DNA of 64,000 bases, taken from positions 54,579,905 to 54,643,904 of the forward strand of contig NC_067312.1 of the NCBI RefSeq assembly GCF_020740795.1. Direction: 5' to 3'. Numbering within the stretch: the stretch's first letter is position 1; every line of letters starts with the position of its first letter. Positions 42,401 through 53,900 of the stretch are shown in pieces. Below the pieces are notes generated by a model. The model was not told where the DNA came from. It saw only the letters and a program-made list of their open reading frames with translations, and made no database searches. The DNA comes from Apus apus. Lineage: Eukaryota; Chordata; Aves; Apodiformes; Apodidae. A program made the translations under genes and the position numbers.

Positions 42401-45400
42401 TAGCTTTCTCTCACAACTTTAACACACTAACCATTCTGGTAGCTATATAAACACTTTAACTAGCTGGGGTATTTGTACCATCAGTTAAGTCCTTCAGTGT
42501 GAATCAGTTTTCATCAGTGCTAGCACCAGCCAGGGTTGTACAACACTTCAATTAGAAAAGGCCACAATGCTCAGTCACCTCAACTCAACTGTAGAAACAT
42601 TGGCTAGAAATTAATCTAGTCTACAATCCTCAGCTCTGGCAGCTCTGTTTAGTCTTACCCCCGAATGTGATCCTTACGGTTTTTAGTAATCCACTCTCAT
42701 TTGTCTCGGAAGGAAGACGTCCATTTTATTCTGGGACAGACTTTCCTCTGCAGAATTTGAGAAGGACACAAACCTTCGTACACTCCTCCAGTTTGATGCT
42801 ACTTCCAATCAATGGCCAACATCAAAATGATGTTGCAGGGACTACTCTACAGCATGTTTTTTAAAGCAACTTCACAGAACAGTTACTTTACTTACTTTGC
42901 CAAGTGAATGGACATGGCACATGTCTACCAAAAGCGACACTACACATACAGACTGCGCAAGTAAAACCCAAGACTTTAGAGTGTCAAGTCGGCTTCTTGC
43001 ACTTAGTCACATCAGTAATTTTTGAACAGTGCTCTTTGGAATATAGAACTCCTTACATGCCTTTAACCATGCCTGCTGATCAAAAAGTGAATCTTTTAGT
43101 AGAATTTAAAGACATTAAAAGCATTAAACACTTGTACACTAGCAATAAACAAGTGTCTAAGGCAGAAGAAGAACATGCTAATCAGCTACTTCCTGACAGT
43201 TTCTTTTCCAAAGCAAGTACAAGCCACTTCAGCATTCCTCAACTTCACTCTCCAGACAATGCAAGCCTCAGGAGAGCTGTTAATATAAATTTCAATTCAG
43301 ATTATGCATATAGAAGATGGCTGCTTTGTTCTTCCCAGCTTAATAGACCAAAGCATCAGAGTTCTGTCAGCAACTGCTAACTGAAAGCAGTATGGTTACT
43401 GCCACACATTGGCTTTGCAGGGCAGGGGTTAACCAATGCCAGCCTCTGCAACCAGAAACAGTATATTGAGACCTGATTCTAGTAAATTATTCCCCTTCCA
43501 TTAAAGAATGCCATGCAGGTGAGGAGCTGAGACTGGACACAGTAAAACTGGTAATTGAGTATATTTAACAACAAAGCAGAGAGTCCTGCACCAGCATTCT
43601 CATGTATAAACTTAGAGACTTTCACACAACTTTAAAGACACCCAGCATTACATCTCCCTCCCTGTTGATAAGACATTTTCCCTCCCAGTGCAGCCATCTA
43701 CAGAAGCACAGCCTCCCCATGTTGAGTTCTTCCATCCTTGCATCTTGGATATTCCATGTCTACTGTGCTGCAAGATCAGTAGCTAACCTCCTCTCAGTGT
43801 GGAAAACTGTCTCTCCACATTCTCCTACTCAGGCACTGATAGCACACATTCCCACACTCCAGTTGCAGAAGTGCCCCACTCCTGCCAACAAAGCTCCGTG
43901 TCCCTGTACATAGCAACCTGTGCTAACCGCTCCCTGAAACTACTTACACCACAAATTCCTCAGTCCTTCTCACACCTCTGCTTTGTACCACTACCAGCTC
44001 TTCACTAATTCCACCTCCTGCACCTGCCAGTTAGACCCTCCTCTTCTCACCCTTAAGTCTTCTGTGCAGCTGCATAATTACTGTATTCTGCAAAAGATGT
44101 CCAGTCCTGGGATGTCTGTCACATGACCACACACCTCAGATTTGCCATCACACAGAACAAGAGGAAGTGGGAGGGTATGATACCTACAGTTGGTGACATA
44201 CCACACACCACTGGAGACCTGGTCCTGACTGCAGTCAGTATCACCCTGGGAGTCATCTCTAGTATCAGCTAAAAATTGCTGTGGGAGAGTGAAAAGAGAT
44301 GCAAGGTCCAAAGGTGCTTACTCTTCCAAGTTAAAAAATACTGAACTAGAGAGAAGTTCAAAATTTTCCATGAGAGCTTAAGTTCCCTGGAGGAAGGAAG
44401 ACAGTGGGGGCACAAGCTACTCAACTTGTCCAATTTACTTCTCTAGTTGTCTTTAGTGTTAACTGTGAAGTAACAAGCTCCCATATAAAAAAACAGTATT
44501 TGTAACAGAGGGAGAACCTCTCACCACAAGACTATGTAGCCACAGTACTAGAGGATCCTGTAACTTTGTTAATCATTATTTTCTTCAGATAGCACCTTAC
44601 TGGGGGAAACCTCTGACCAGCTGATTTTTTAAATTTTTTTTTTAAACTTAACTACAACCCCCCTGAGCACACATGAGACCTCATTTTGCTTGTATTGTCC
44701 TCTAGCAGAAAAGCACATGCTGCATTTAACAGATACACTGGCGCCAGGCTCTGTTACCAAGGGACAAGTAAAAGAACAGGCTCTAGTAATGAAAGCCTCT
44801 AGTGCAGCAGGGATTCCCAGGGCCAGGCAATACCTCGAAATAGAGGCTACTGACCACAGTGCTGAAGGGAGTCTATTGCCCTCAGCAATAGATAAGGTAG
44901 CTTTAATCAAGTCTGCCAGATGGTGTGCACCTTAGTTGTAAACATGATTTTCAACACATATCAAGTCACCCTTGAACTTGGATTAACTTAGTCATCACCT
45001 TACTGCCAATGGTTACTACATAATTTTATTTTTTCAATATAGCAACTAGCATAAACAGACTGAAAGTTCACTTCCTGACCTCCCCAGCAAACAGCACTGC
45101 TAAAACTATAATCTGCAGCTGCAAGTCTTCAATATTTGCTTTCACACAAATAAAGAGAGGGACAGCTAGTGTGAAGAGGAAAGCTTTGGCAACACCAAGT
45201 TTTCTACAGCATATGTGCACCAGCAGCTTCTCCTATAAAAGGCATTATATGCCCCATAGGCCAAACCCATTGCAAGTTACACAAGTCACCCATCTCAAGA
45301 CCCACACACTTATAACTGAAGGGCTGCCCCTGGTGCTCACTAGCAGGGGATTTCAGAAGGTCCAGGAAAGCACCCTAAAAGTAGTAATTCTTCAGAAACT

Positions 45401-47284
45401 AGTCAGTTTTTGAAGAGGTGTTAGGAAAAGGGACACATCTAGCTAGATGTCATCTTCACATTGCTTTACAGCTGTCACTCACATAAGTTTTTGCAGGCAG
45501 AAGGAGTTTTCCTCTTTGTATCACAGAAGAATACAAATCTGCTTCACTGAAAAACAGAATTAATCCAGAAATCCCAGTTGCATTGTACTTGAATATTCTG
45601 GGTGCTGCCAATGTTAAAATCTTGTTGTCAGCATGACTGTTGACTCCATACTGTGGCTGAGCAGCCAAACAGTGCTTTTATTATAGCATACTATTAATGC
45701 TTATAGCTGCGAGGATGGTAGAAGCAAAGTCCACTTTAAGTTAGAGCAGATTCTTTCTTCAAAGCCAGGTTTACTGCCTCTCCATTTTTTTTTATACAGG
45801 CTGTTCCAGCCTTCATAAAAAACTTAAAACCTTACTCAAAAAGTCCACTTCTTTTGTCCCTCCATAAATAAAGAAGGGGGAGAAATGCAAATGAGAATAA
45901 GAATCTCGGGTTGAATTCACACACTGTACCATCTCCACAACCTGAATAAGGCATTTTGTTCATCTTAACTTTGAGGAGCTTCATCGTTTACAAGTATTTT
46001 TGTTCAAGAAAAAGCCAATGTCAACATCTTAGACATACAACAGGCAAGTCTGCCACACTTTATTGACATGCATTTATCCAGTAAACTGACTATAGCAGAG
46101 CACAGGCTGCTTGGATACATATATAGCAGAGGACAGACAAACTTGGATGCCATACAGCATCACTCGCAGGCTCCTCACAATCAGATTAAACAGACACTTC
46201 AACCAAATTTCAAGTTCAAAACACAAGCCCGCACAACGGGACTTGCCCCAAAATGAAAAACTCACTAAGTTTGCACAGGATATTTTTCAAGATTTGGGTG
46301 CACAAGTTACAGCTAACAAACACCCTATTGTTGTCTACCAACCATGTCAGCTGCTGTGCACAAGACCACACGCTATTTCACCACTAGCAGAACATTCTCC
46401 ACGTGTCGGGTCTAGGCTTTACTGCTATTCTGTGTCACAAAGCCACAGACGTGTTTGTATTCACAGAACCACCCAATTAGGTGCTGCATTAGGGCTCTGA
46501 ACAAGCCAGAAAGTACAGGAACAAGGCAAGCGCTTCTTACACCAGCAGCTCCTGTTATTCGAACACACAAATGGATCCTAGCCGTTTCTTTCGCGTCAAG
46601 AGCACCAGATTGGCGTTCTCCATCACCCCCTCCCCAGCAGCACCCCAGAGGCCAGGCCACCCGCTCCCACCGGAGCCCCCGTGCCGTAAGGCAAGGCAGG
46701 ACTTTCCGATCAGGGGACCGTGTCGCCCTGTTATCCGCTTGAAAAACGAAACAAGGTATCGCCTTGAGACTTTAAAGGGCGCTGAGCAACACTCTGTCGC
46801 GGTACGACATTGCATCATCTCCTGCCCCGTTCCGGCCGCCCGAAGCCCGGTGCCCGCACGCCGCTGCGGGGCCGCCCGCCCCAGCGCGCAAAACGCGCCT
46901 GTCGCAGCCCCCTCCCCTTCAGCGGGGCGGGTGGAATTTCACGTTGGAGTATCTGCTCCCTCCCGTGCGGCTGAGCGAGCCCTCCCCTCAGCTCCCCCGC
47001 TGCCGCGGGCTCCTGCTGCCCGGCAGCCCGCCCGCCTCACGGCCCTGCGGCGGCAGCCGGGCCGGGCCGGGCCTGCTGCGGGGCGGCCTGAGCGGGGCAC
47101 CTGCCCGCCTCAGCTCCTGCCAGCGGCCCGGCACGCCCGCTCCTTCGGGGAGGAGACGCTCGCCCCGCCGCCCTCCCCCCCGCACCCCACGCCCAAAGGA
47201 CGGGAGCGCCACGCCCGAGGCGCGGGAAGAAGCGGCCGCGCCGGCGCCCAAGGGACTCACCAGGCTGCCCACGCTCTTCACCAT
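39410..47284 (-). CDS. TXN: TXN, thioredoxin 1 (complete)
   Basis: Cytosolic and nuclear disulfide reductase that serves ribonucleotide reductase, peroxiredoxins and redox control of transcription factors, and is recharged by NADPH-thioredoxin reductase. Five minus-strand exons (47261-47284, 42087-42191, 41751-41810, 40897-40962, 39410-39472) join in frame to 105 residues plus TAA, the standard length. The active site is WCGPC (31-35), with buried Asp26, cis-Pro75, Lys36 and C-terminal [14 protein letters not shown]. Of the non-catalytic cysteines known in mammalian TXN, Cys69 and Cys73 are present but position 62 is Ala. Intron 1 is about 5.1 kb and contains a CR1 tail fragment. All borders are AG/GT. 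Identity is certain. Confidence 0.98.
40897..40962 (-). CDS. TXN: TXN exon 4
   Basis: Codons 64-85, [20 protein letters not shown] then KK, with cis-Pro75 facing the active site. Donor GTAGGC. Confidence 0.97.
41751..41810 (-). CDS. TXN: TXN exon 3
   Basis: Codons 44-63, [20 protein letters not shown]. Residue 62 is Ala. Donor GTATGG. Confidence 0.97.
42087..42191 (-). CDS. TXN: TXN exon 2 (active site)
   Basis: Codons 9-43, [20 protein letters not shown] then [15 protein letters not shown]. It holds both catalytic cysteines (32 and 35). Donor GTAAGT. Confidence 0.97.
42228..42315 (-). mobile_element. CR1 LINE 3' tail fragment in TXN intron 1
   Basis: ACAGAATCACAGAATGG and GGAAGGGACCTTAAAGATC mark a short CR1 3' end in minus orientation. 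It begins about 37 nt upstream of TXN exon 2, close to where a branch point would lie. Confidence 0.85.
46887..46951 (+). repeat. Diverged duplicate of 48418-48481 (copy A)
   Basis: Aligned with the segment about 1.5 kb to the right, the 51 bases from TCGCAGCCCC onward match at 35 positions without a gap. Most differences are transitions. Weaker similarity continues upstream. It lies in TXN intron 1. Confidence 0.5.
47261..47284 (-). CDS. TXN: TXN exon 1 coding part
   Basis: Eight codons, MVKSVGSL, in a CGCCATGGTG start context. The donor is GTGAGT. Confidence 0.96.
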
Positions 47285-47416
47285 GGCGGCGGCTCGGCGG
47301 TGCGACGGCTGCACGGCAAGAAGGCAGGCGAGGGCCTCGTCTCTGCGCTGCGCTCAGACCGACCGCGCCGCCCCCGCAGCCCCAGCGCTCCTCCCGCCGC
47401 CGCGCCGGCCCCGCGC

Positions 47417-47422
47417 TTTTAT
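47417..47422 (-). promoter_or_regulatory. TXN: TATA-like box of TXN
   Basis: Plus TTTTAT, read as ATAAAA on the TXN strand, within GGGGGATAAAAGCGCGG. A start 25-30 nt downstream (about 47388) would give a 5' UTR of about 100 nt. It is the only such A/T block in the GC-rich core. Confidence 0.6.
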
Positions 47423-47504
47423 CCCCCGCGCCCCGCCGCGCACGCGCAGAGCCCGCCCCGCCCCCCCGGGGGCGGGGGAACGCCACGAGGCCTGCGGAGC
47501 GGGG

Positions 47505-47575
47505 GGGCGGCGGGGCGGGGCGGGGGGAAGGGGGCGGGGGGGCGGGGGAGAGGGGAAGGGGGGCGCGGGAGAGCG
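47505..47575 (+). repeat. G-run tract upstream of TXN
   Basis: Dense runs of three to seven G separated by C or A/AA (GGGGCGGGG, GGGGGCGGGGGGGCGGGGG). The tract satisfies the simple G-quadruplex pattern several times on the plus strand, which is the template strand for TXN. Confidence 0.7.
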
Positions 47576-47592
47576 CGCCCGGGGGCACCCCC

Positions 47593-47730
47593 CTCCTCCC
47601 GTCTCCCGGGGGTCCCGGGGGCCGCCCCCTCCTCCTGCCTCCCGGGGGCTCCTCCCTCTTCCCGCCATCCCGGGGGTCCCGGGGGCCTCCCCCTCCTCCC
47701 GCCATCCCGGGGGTCCCGGGGGCCGCCCCC
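47593..47730. repeat. GC-rich minisatellite-like repeats upstream of TXN
   Basis: CCCGGGGGTCCCGGGGGCC occurs perfectly at 47605-47623, 47669-47687 and 47706-47724. Each copy is flanked by CTCCTCCCG-type sequence. The last two copies are 37 bp apart, and the first pair is 64 bp apart with a partial copy between. Confidence 0.85.
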
Positions 47731-48417
47731 CAGCCAGTCCCGGGCTGGGCAGAGCCGGGGGGCGGCGGTGTCGGGGGGCGGAGGGCGGGCCCTGCATCCC
47801 CGCCGGCCTCCGGGGAGAAGCAAGCGACCAAAAAAAAACCAAACAACCAAGCCCATGGAGTGCGGGAAAAGTGCTGTGTAACGCTGAGCAGGAAGTCTCG
47901 CAGAGCCGCCGTCCGCAGGCTGGCTCGCAGGGCTTCCCTCCTCCTTCCCCGCCGCAGGGCCCGGCTCTGCCGCCCCGTCCTGCCCGGGAGGGGAGGAGCC
48001 CCGGCCGGGCCGGCAGCGCCGCGGCGCGGGGGTAAACCAGGGCAGCGCTGTTCCCTTCACTTGTTACATTCATTTTTCTCGCCCTGCCTCGTCCCCGAAG
48101 CAGGGCACGGGGCGGCGGAGCAGCTCTGAGGCTGCCGCCGGCGGACGAGCGGTGCGGGCCGGGGGGTGAACCCCGCGGTGGGTACCCGGGGGCAGGGACA
48201 CGGCGAGCGCCTTCGCTAGGTCCGCGCTTGGGGGGAGCCAGCCAGGGCCGGAGCAGCCGTCTCAGAAACGATTCCTGTCAGCTTTCCCGGCCGAGGCACT
48301 CTGCCGTGGAAGCGTCAATCTCCATTGATCTCGTGTATTTCTCTGTGTTTTGGAGAGGTCTTTTTTTTTTTCCTGCCAGACGCTGCTGCCCTACTGCCTG
48401 TCCCAGGGCGCAGGGTG

Positions 48418-48481
48418 CAAAGTGGGCCTGCTGCAACCCCCTTTCCTTCTGCTGGGACGGCAGGGTTTCATGTCGGAGTAC
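48418..48481 (+). repeat. Diverged duplicate of 46887-46951 (copy B)
   Basis: Same orientation as copy A, with shared CCCCCT, CTTC, TTTCA and GGAGTA blocks. This copy lies at the edge of the TXN CpG island and has lost most CpGs that copy A keeps. Confidence 0.5.
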
Positions 48482-48701
48482 GGAGTTACCGACTGCAGCT
48501 CACACTGCACAGGATGCAGGAAAAGGGATGTTAGGTTTTGGGATACTTGGTGCTGGGTGTGTCATGAGAAGGGTATTGCTGCAGGCTTTAGTAGCGAGGA
48601 TACCAGCCTGGCTGCAGCACACACCAGGAAGTTTGCTCAGGAATGCAACTGAGCAGAAGACAAAGATTTTGTGGAGATCTTGGATAAAAAGATGCTTCTT
48701 A

Positions 48702-48790
48702 ATTAAGAAACAAAACTAAGAAAAAACCACAAAAACCCAAACCAAACAACACACACACAAAAAACCCCAAACAAACAAGAAACGCCCAAA
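48702..48790. repeat. A/C-rich low-complexity tract
   Basis: About 90 bp made almost only of A and C (AAACCAAACAACACACACAC), with occasional G. It marks the right edge of the GC-rich domain. Confidence 0.8.
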
Positions 48791-50889
48791 TATCCTAACA
48801 CCAAACACAACAAAAGACAGTTTGGCCCAAGCCACAGGAACCAACCCATCCCAACAGGATGTGCTCTGGTATGTTACTTTGCTTTGTGGTGGACACCAAA
48901 AAGCTAGTGACGCCCCCCAGAGCCTCCAAGCTTGCCCCATGAGATTTGTGTTGGAGATATCTTAGGTTGCAAATTTGTACTGCGAGTAAGTCAGGTTTTA
49001 TTTTGGAAGTTTATTAAGTGTGTGGCTTACTAAAGCAGCAGAAACACTAGTCCCCTGACCCCATGGTTTGGTTTCCCCTGGTCTTCTCCCTGCTCATGGA
49101 TACAACTTCTGTGTGCTCTACGGTGGGTCACCTCCCACCCAGCCCTTTCCAGACCTGGTTTTGCCTACCCAAGGCACTTCAGGTGATGCTCTCTCTCCAT
49201 GCTCCTTCCCCTGCCTGTCCCATAACCTGAGCATCCCCTTTTTTCTTCGATCGCAGCACCAGAGGAGCTGGGATGTCTGTGGGTGAGAAGCAGTGCCTCG
49301 AGGGCTTGGTAAATCCTGCTCATTTTTGCTTTTTCTCCCAGCTGGTCCCTGCTGCCCTTGTGTCCGGGTGCCCCTGCGGCATGCAGAAGCAGCTGGTGCA
49401 TGTGCCCTGTGCTGCTGTGGGGGGAGCCCTGCTGCAGCTGGCTCGGGAGAGGGAAAGCAGGAAAGCCTGATCAGCCCAGGCACCTTGCTTTGAAACCCAC
49501 ATCCAGAGAGATAAACCCAGAGTATCTTCAAAACCCTGCTCCCCAAAGTCTCAGCTCAGCATCTTGTGGCTCTCCCAGAACCTAGTGAAAGCAAAGGAAG
49601 GAAACAACCCATCCACGTAATAAACTCCTTAGCGCTGTTTCCTGTAGGTGACTGGATGGATGAACCCTCTGTGATCTACAAGGAGAGGTGCCAATGTGCT
49701 CTCTGTCCTCGGATCCTACCTGTGGCCATTTGCCTTCTGGTGTGCTTACAGTCAAGTACAAGCTTAGGCATGCAATCTGAAGTCCAAAATGTTGCTGTGG
49801 GATTGTTGTAGGAGTGCCTAAAATAACTGGACAATAATACAATGTACATAATCTGTGCTTGATTCTTAGAGTGTACTCGTTACTGTCATGACAGCACGTT
49901 ATAAAAATCACACAGAGGAATGTGGGTCCTCTGGCTGGAAACAAAACACCCACACACAGAAAACACACCCAGTTTTCTTATTATTTCTGTCTTATTTTCT
50001 TTTTAAACCATGGAGTGTCTCATTGTTTAGCTGTTCCACACACACAGTCACTCAGCTGCGGGGGCCTTTGCTTCTCGTGTGCCCTCACTCCCATGCTTCC
50101 TCAGGGCAATAAATGCAACACACTTGTCTCCCTTGAGCCATTGGAGAGGGAACACAGCTTTTAAAAATATGCAAGTTGATTATGGGGAAGCTGCAAATTA
50201 AGAGATTTTTGTGCTTCAGCAGGTTGCTCTATGCCATGTCATACCTAGGAGTCACTTGATAGGATGATGAACTAATAGATGGGTCTTAGCAAATATAGGG
50301 GGGAACCAGGAAGAACTTTTAAAGGCATGTCTTTGCCCTTCAGGAACGTGGTTTTGCTTGCTCCTGGAAGTCAGAGAACATGACTCGAGGAAGGATGGAA
50401 TGGAAATGCAAATTAAGGCTTAAAAAATTGATCCTTAGACAGTTTTCCTTGCAAAAGCTCTAGAGGCATTGTTAAATGCTTATGCCACCCACGTATGATA
50501 AGGATGAATTGCTACACTCCTTTGATATGTGGAAAGACTGGGAGAGAAAGTCGGCATGTCTAAATTTAGGTGCCCTCAAGTGAATTAATCTGCACCACTT
50601 AGATGTAGACTGGTAAAAATGGTTTGGAGAACCCATGAACACCATGACACTCACAAACATCCAGGTGGGAATTCAATGACAATTTGACCTCTTTTAATAA
50701 TCTTTAAAGCTCGTATGACAGAAGGCATCTGTTTTTTAAAACTCTGCCTGAGCTGGTCTCTGTCACCTATTAGCTGAGGGCAACATGTACCAGCAGTAGG
50801 GAGGAGCTTTTCCCAGAGCCGGTGGTGAACTGTAGTGTGCTCAGGGTCAGGCCTGTGGGATGTTTGGGAGACTGAATAAATTATTATTA

Positions 50890-50935
50890 TGTGTGTGTAT
50901 GTATATATATATTTATATAAAATATATATAAATTA
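50890..50935. repeat. TG/TA microsatellite
   Basis: TGTGTGTATGTATATATATA followed by imperfect AT repeats. Confidence 0.85.
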
Positions 50936-53900
50936 TGTTTTCAGGCCTTTCTGAGCTGCCAAGCAAGGTGGGAAGCAGGATGGGAAACGTGAGCAGCAGT
51001 GATCCCTGACAGGATGGCCAGTTAGGTGGGACTTAAATAGTGGTGTTCATCTGGATGAATAAGATGGAGCTGTGGCCCATGGTCCCAGGGTGATGGTCCA
51101 CAGCCCCATGTGTGCTTCTGCCAGCAGCTTCCCAGCTGCGTTACACTGTTGGCTCTGGATTCATAGATCTGCTTCCTGGGGCATCTGCTTCGTGAGTCAG
51201 TGCATGTTTGTGGATGGAGGAAACACCATGGAGTGGTGAGATGTGAGGTGGGCTGGGTGTCTGCAGCCAGACATCCCTCTGGTGAACTGTAGTCACTCAT
51301 GTTCCATGTCCCCTTGGGCATGTGACAGTAAGTGAGAAAGCCCAAAAGTGAAAGAAGAAAAACAAACAGGAAGAACAAAGGAAAGGATAAGAGAGCAGGG
51401 ACCCATACCCAGCAGCTTGTGTTAACTTCTCACAGGTTAACCACTCCAAGCTTTCACGAGCATATCTAAGACAAAGCTCTGTCTTCTAAAACCACTCTTA
51501 TGTCACCCGACCACTCAAATGTCAGATGCAGTAAAAGAGTTAGCAACAGGGAAAATATGACTATATCCATGGCACGGATGGTCAGTCATGTCCATTGTTG
51601 CATTAATCAATGGTGCAGAGAGGTGCAGAAATGAAGAAGCTGCTAGAGGCAACAACTCCAGGCACAGATGCATCAGATTTGTCATAGGAAGGCCAGGTTA
51701 TTTGCCAGTGCCTTACAATGGAAATCATGAGTATTGCACTTGGCCCTGATGCTGCAACAAAAGCAGCAGCCTTTAATTGTACTTTCCCTTTCCTTCCAGC
51801 CTGCTCTTCTGGAGGATTTTGCTTTTGTAACTGACCTATTAAAGGTGCAATAAATATTTCATAATTAGATAAGTGAGCTTGGCGTTGTGCCAGCAAAAGT
51901 CACAGAGCAAGCATGCTTCTCTCTCCCAGGATGATGTATTACCAGTTCCTGGAATTACCTGTAATTACCCAGAGTCTTTTGAACACTTGGTGTAGTACAT
52001 CCAGTTAAAAGAGGACAAGCTGCGAAAAAGAAAGGAGAACAAGGATCTTGGCCACAATTCATCTCCCCTTACCAAGGGGGGAATATTGCTTAACCAGGTA
52101 CTTCCTCTTGAGAGCCAAGACAAAGTGTGTGTTACTGCCCTGCCACTCCAGTTTTAGTAAGTTCTTTGGAGAAATGAATCTCAAAACACTCCAGAACTGA
52201 GGAAGTTGGTACTTTTGTGCCTTGTAGTAGAAGGAACATGTTTGTTTATTTTTAAATAAAGTTTCTGTGAACTCATCTAGGTTTATGGCGTGCTCTGGGT
52301 CTCCAGAAAGGAAAGTACTGCTGGCACAATGTTTGCAAACATGGGAATGTTCATTTATGCTCTCTAGTATCAAGGTACTTCAGGTCTCGAGCTGAGAGTC
52401 TTAGACTTATGTAGTTGCCCTAAACATCTCAAACTCAGCCTGAGATTTTCAGTCTCCTCCTCCATGTTCACAGCCTCCATTTTTCTCAGGGAGTGGGGTG
52501 GGCTGGAACAAGCAGACCTGCATTTTTCCTTGCAGCCACATTTTTTTTTTTTTTCAAGAGGCTCCTGTGTTTTTTCTAGGGGATGCTGCTGTATCTGTCT
52601 TCAGTGCTCTCACCTTCTTCTTCGCTGACCTTGGTGTTTACATAGTTGTTCCTCTTACATATTCTCACTCGTCTCTCTTTCTGCAGTTTTTTCCCTTTAG
52701 ATTCGTTACCACAGAGGCACTACCACTGTTGCTGATGGACTGATGGTGGATCTGCTTTGGAGCTGGCTGGCATTGGCTCTGCCAGAAATGGGGGAAGCTT
52801 CTTGCATCTCTTTCATGGAATCCAACCCTGCAGCCTTCCTGATATCCAAACCTTGCCATTTAACCCAAATACTCCAGGGAATCAGTCCAGCACTTTTCAT
52901 TCAGAGTTTGCTTGTACCTGGGAGTGACTGCTGAAGGTATTTCACCTGAGGCAAGGATGTTCTTTGTCGTGTGGGTAGGACCCTGTTCATCACAGAGTTC
53001 CCAGGAAATCAACAAGGCCGAAGGACTGGCAGGTCCCACTCAGCATCTGCCATCACAGTTTGATGAGTCCTCTTGATTTTCTCCATCATAATTGCAAGTT
53101 CTGTGAATGAAACACACTGGATTGGTGTGTTATCAATGAAGTAATACTCACATGTCTGTTAAAAGCAGTGTACAGGATCAATGTTATGCCTGGGTGCTTT
53201 GTAAAGTCATGTAGTGAAGTCACAAGCTGTAATTATGTTTAGCTGCCTTCTAAAAGCTTGGTAACACACAGAAAAAAATCCATACACACAGGAGCCTGGC
53301 TCCTGTGGTTTCACTAAGTGTTTGCTCTGACTGTGACCATTCAGATGTCCTCACATCAAGCTCAAGTCTGATCTCCTGGGCAAACACTGGTCTAATGCCT
53401 TTTGTCAGGCTGCTGCGGCAGAGCGTGCTGTGCTGCTTGCGGGAATCAGTGCATGAGAAGGAAGTGGTGTGGGCAAAATGGAAGCTCAGCTCTTCATTTT
53501 GCTTTGCATCACATTCAAATTACAAACTGGTACCAATGACGAGCTTTGCTTTTGAGTACCTGATGCCCAAAGCTATTTTCCTTTGTTTCGTGCTCTCTCT
53601 TCAAGCTTTCACCTCCCCACACACTCTGCCTTGCTTTTTTTCTTCATTCCTGACCTCCTCTGGGATTTTTCCCCTTCTCGTGATCATGGCATGTTGCTCC
53701 TCATCTGGCAGTAAAATACTTCATTTCTGTGTAGCTGTGAATTTCCTTCTCAGATCTCTACCTGAAGGGTGTGGGACCCAGACCCAGGGACTTTAGGCAT
53801 TTCTTCTGCATAAGCCACAGAGATAACTGGAAACTTTAACTTTCAGCAGTGATGCATTTGCTAGGGATGATCTTAAAATATGCAATGTGGTTTGTCTGCT

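Larger units (their letters stand above)
46610..48250. promoter_or_regulatory. TXN: CpG island at TXN promoter
   Basis: A very GC-rich, CpG-dense region covers TXN exon 1 and about 950 bp upstream. It contains many GGGGCGGGG GC boxes, which recruit Sp1/KLF factors, and matches the strong housekeeping expression of TXN. Long open frames (up to 436 codons) cross it on both strands. They overlap each other and lack family resemblance, so I treat them as composition artefacts. Confidence 0.8.

Noticed and set aside
42904-43380. 158-codon plus-strand open frame inside TXN intron 1
   Set aside because: No recognisable domain and antisense to an intron. With ordinary base composition, one or two frames of this length are expected by chance in 64 kb over six frames.
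46056-46066. Possible minus-strand poly(A) signal in TXN intron 1 resembling the context at 39268-39280
   Set aside because: The shared stretch is little more than CACACTTTATTG. No acceptor-bounded terminal exon was evident.
46972-46980. TGAGCGAGC as an antioxidant response element for TXN
   Set aside because: It matches only the relaxed core (G instead of C at the fourth base), and one nine-base degenerate hit in a CpG island is not evidence.
46571-48073. Very long open frames on both strands (up to 436 codons) across the TXN CpG island
   Set aside because: They overlap each other on opposite strands, are Pro/Gly/Arg/Ala-rich from GC composition, run through the TXN first exon and the tandem repeats, and show no family motif.
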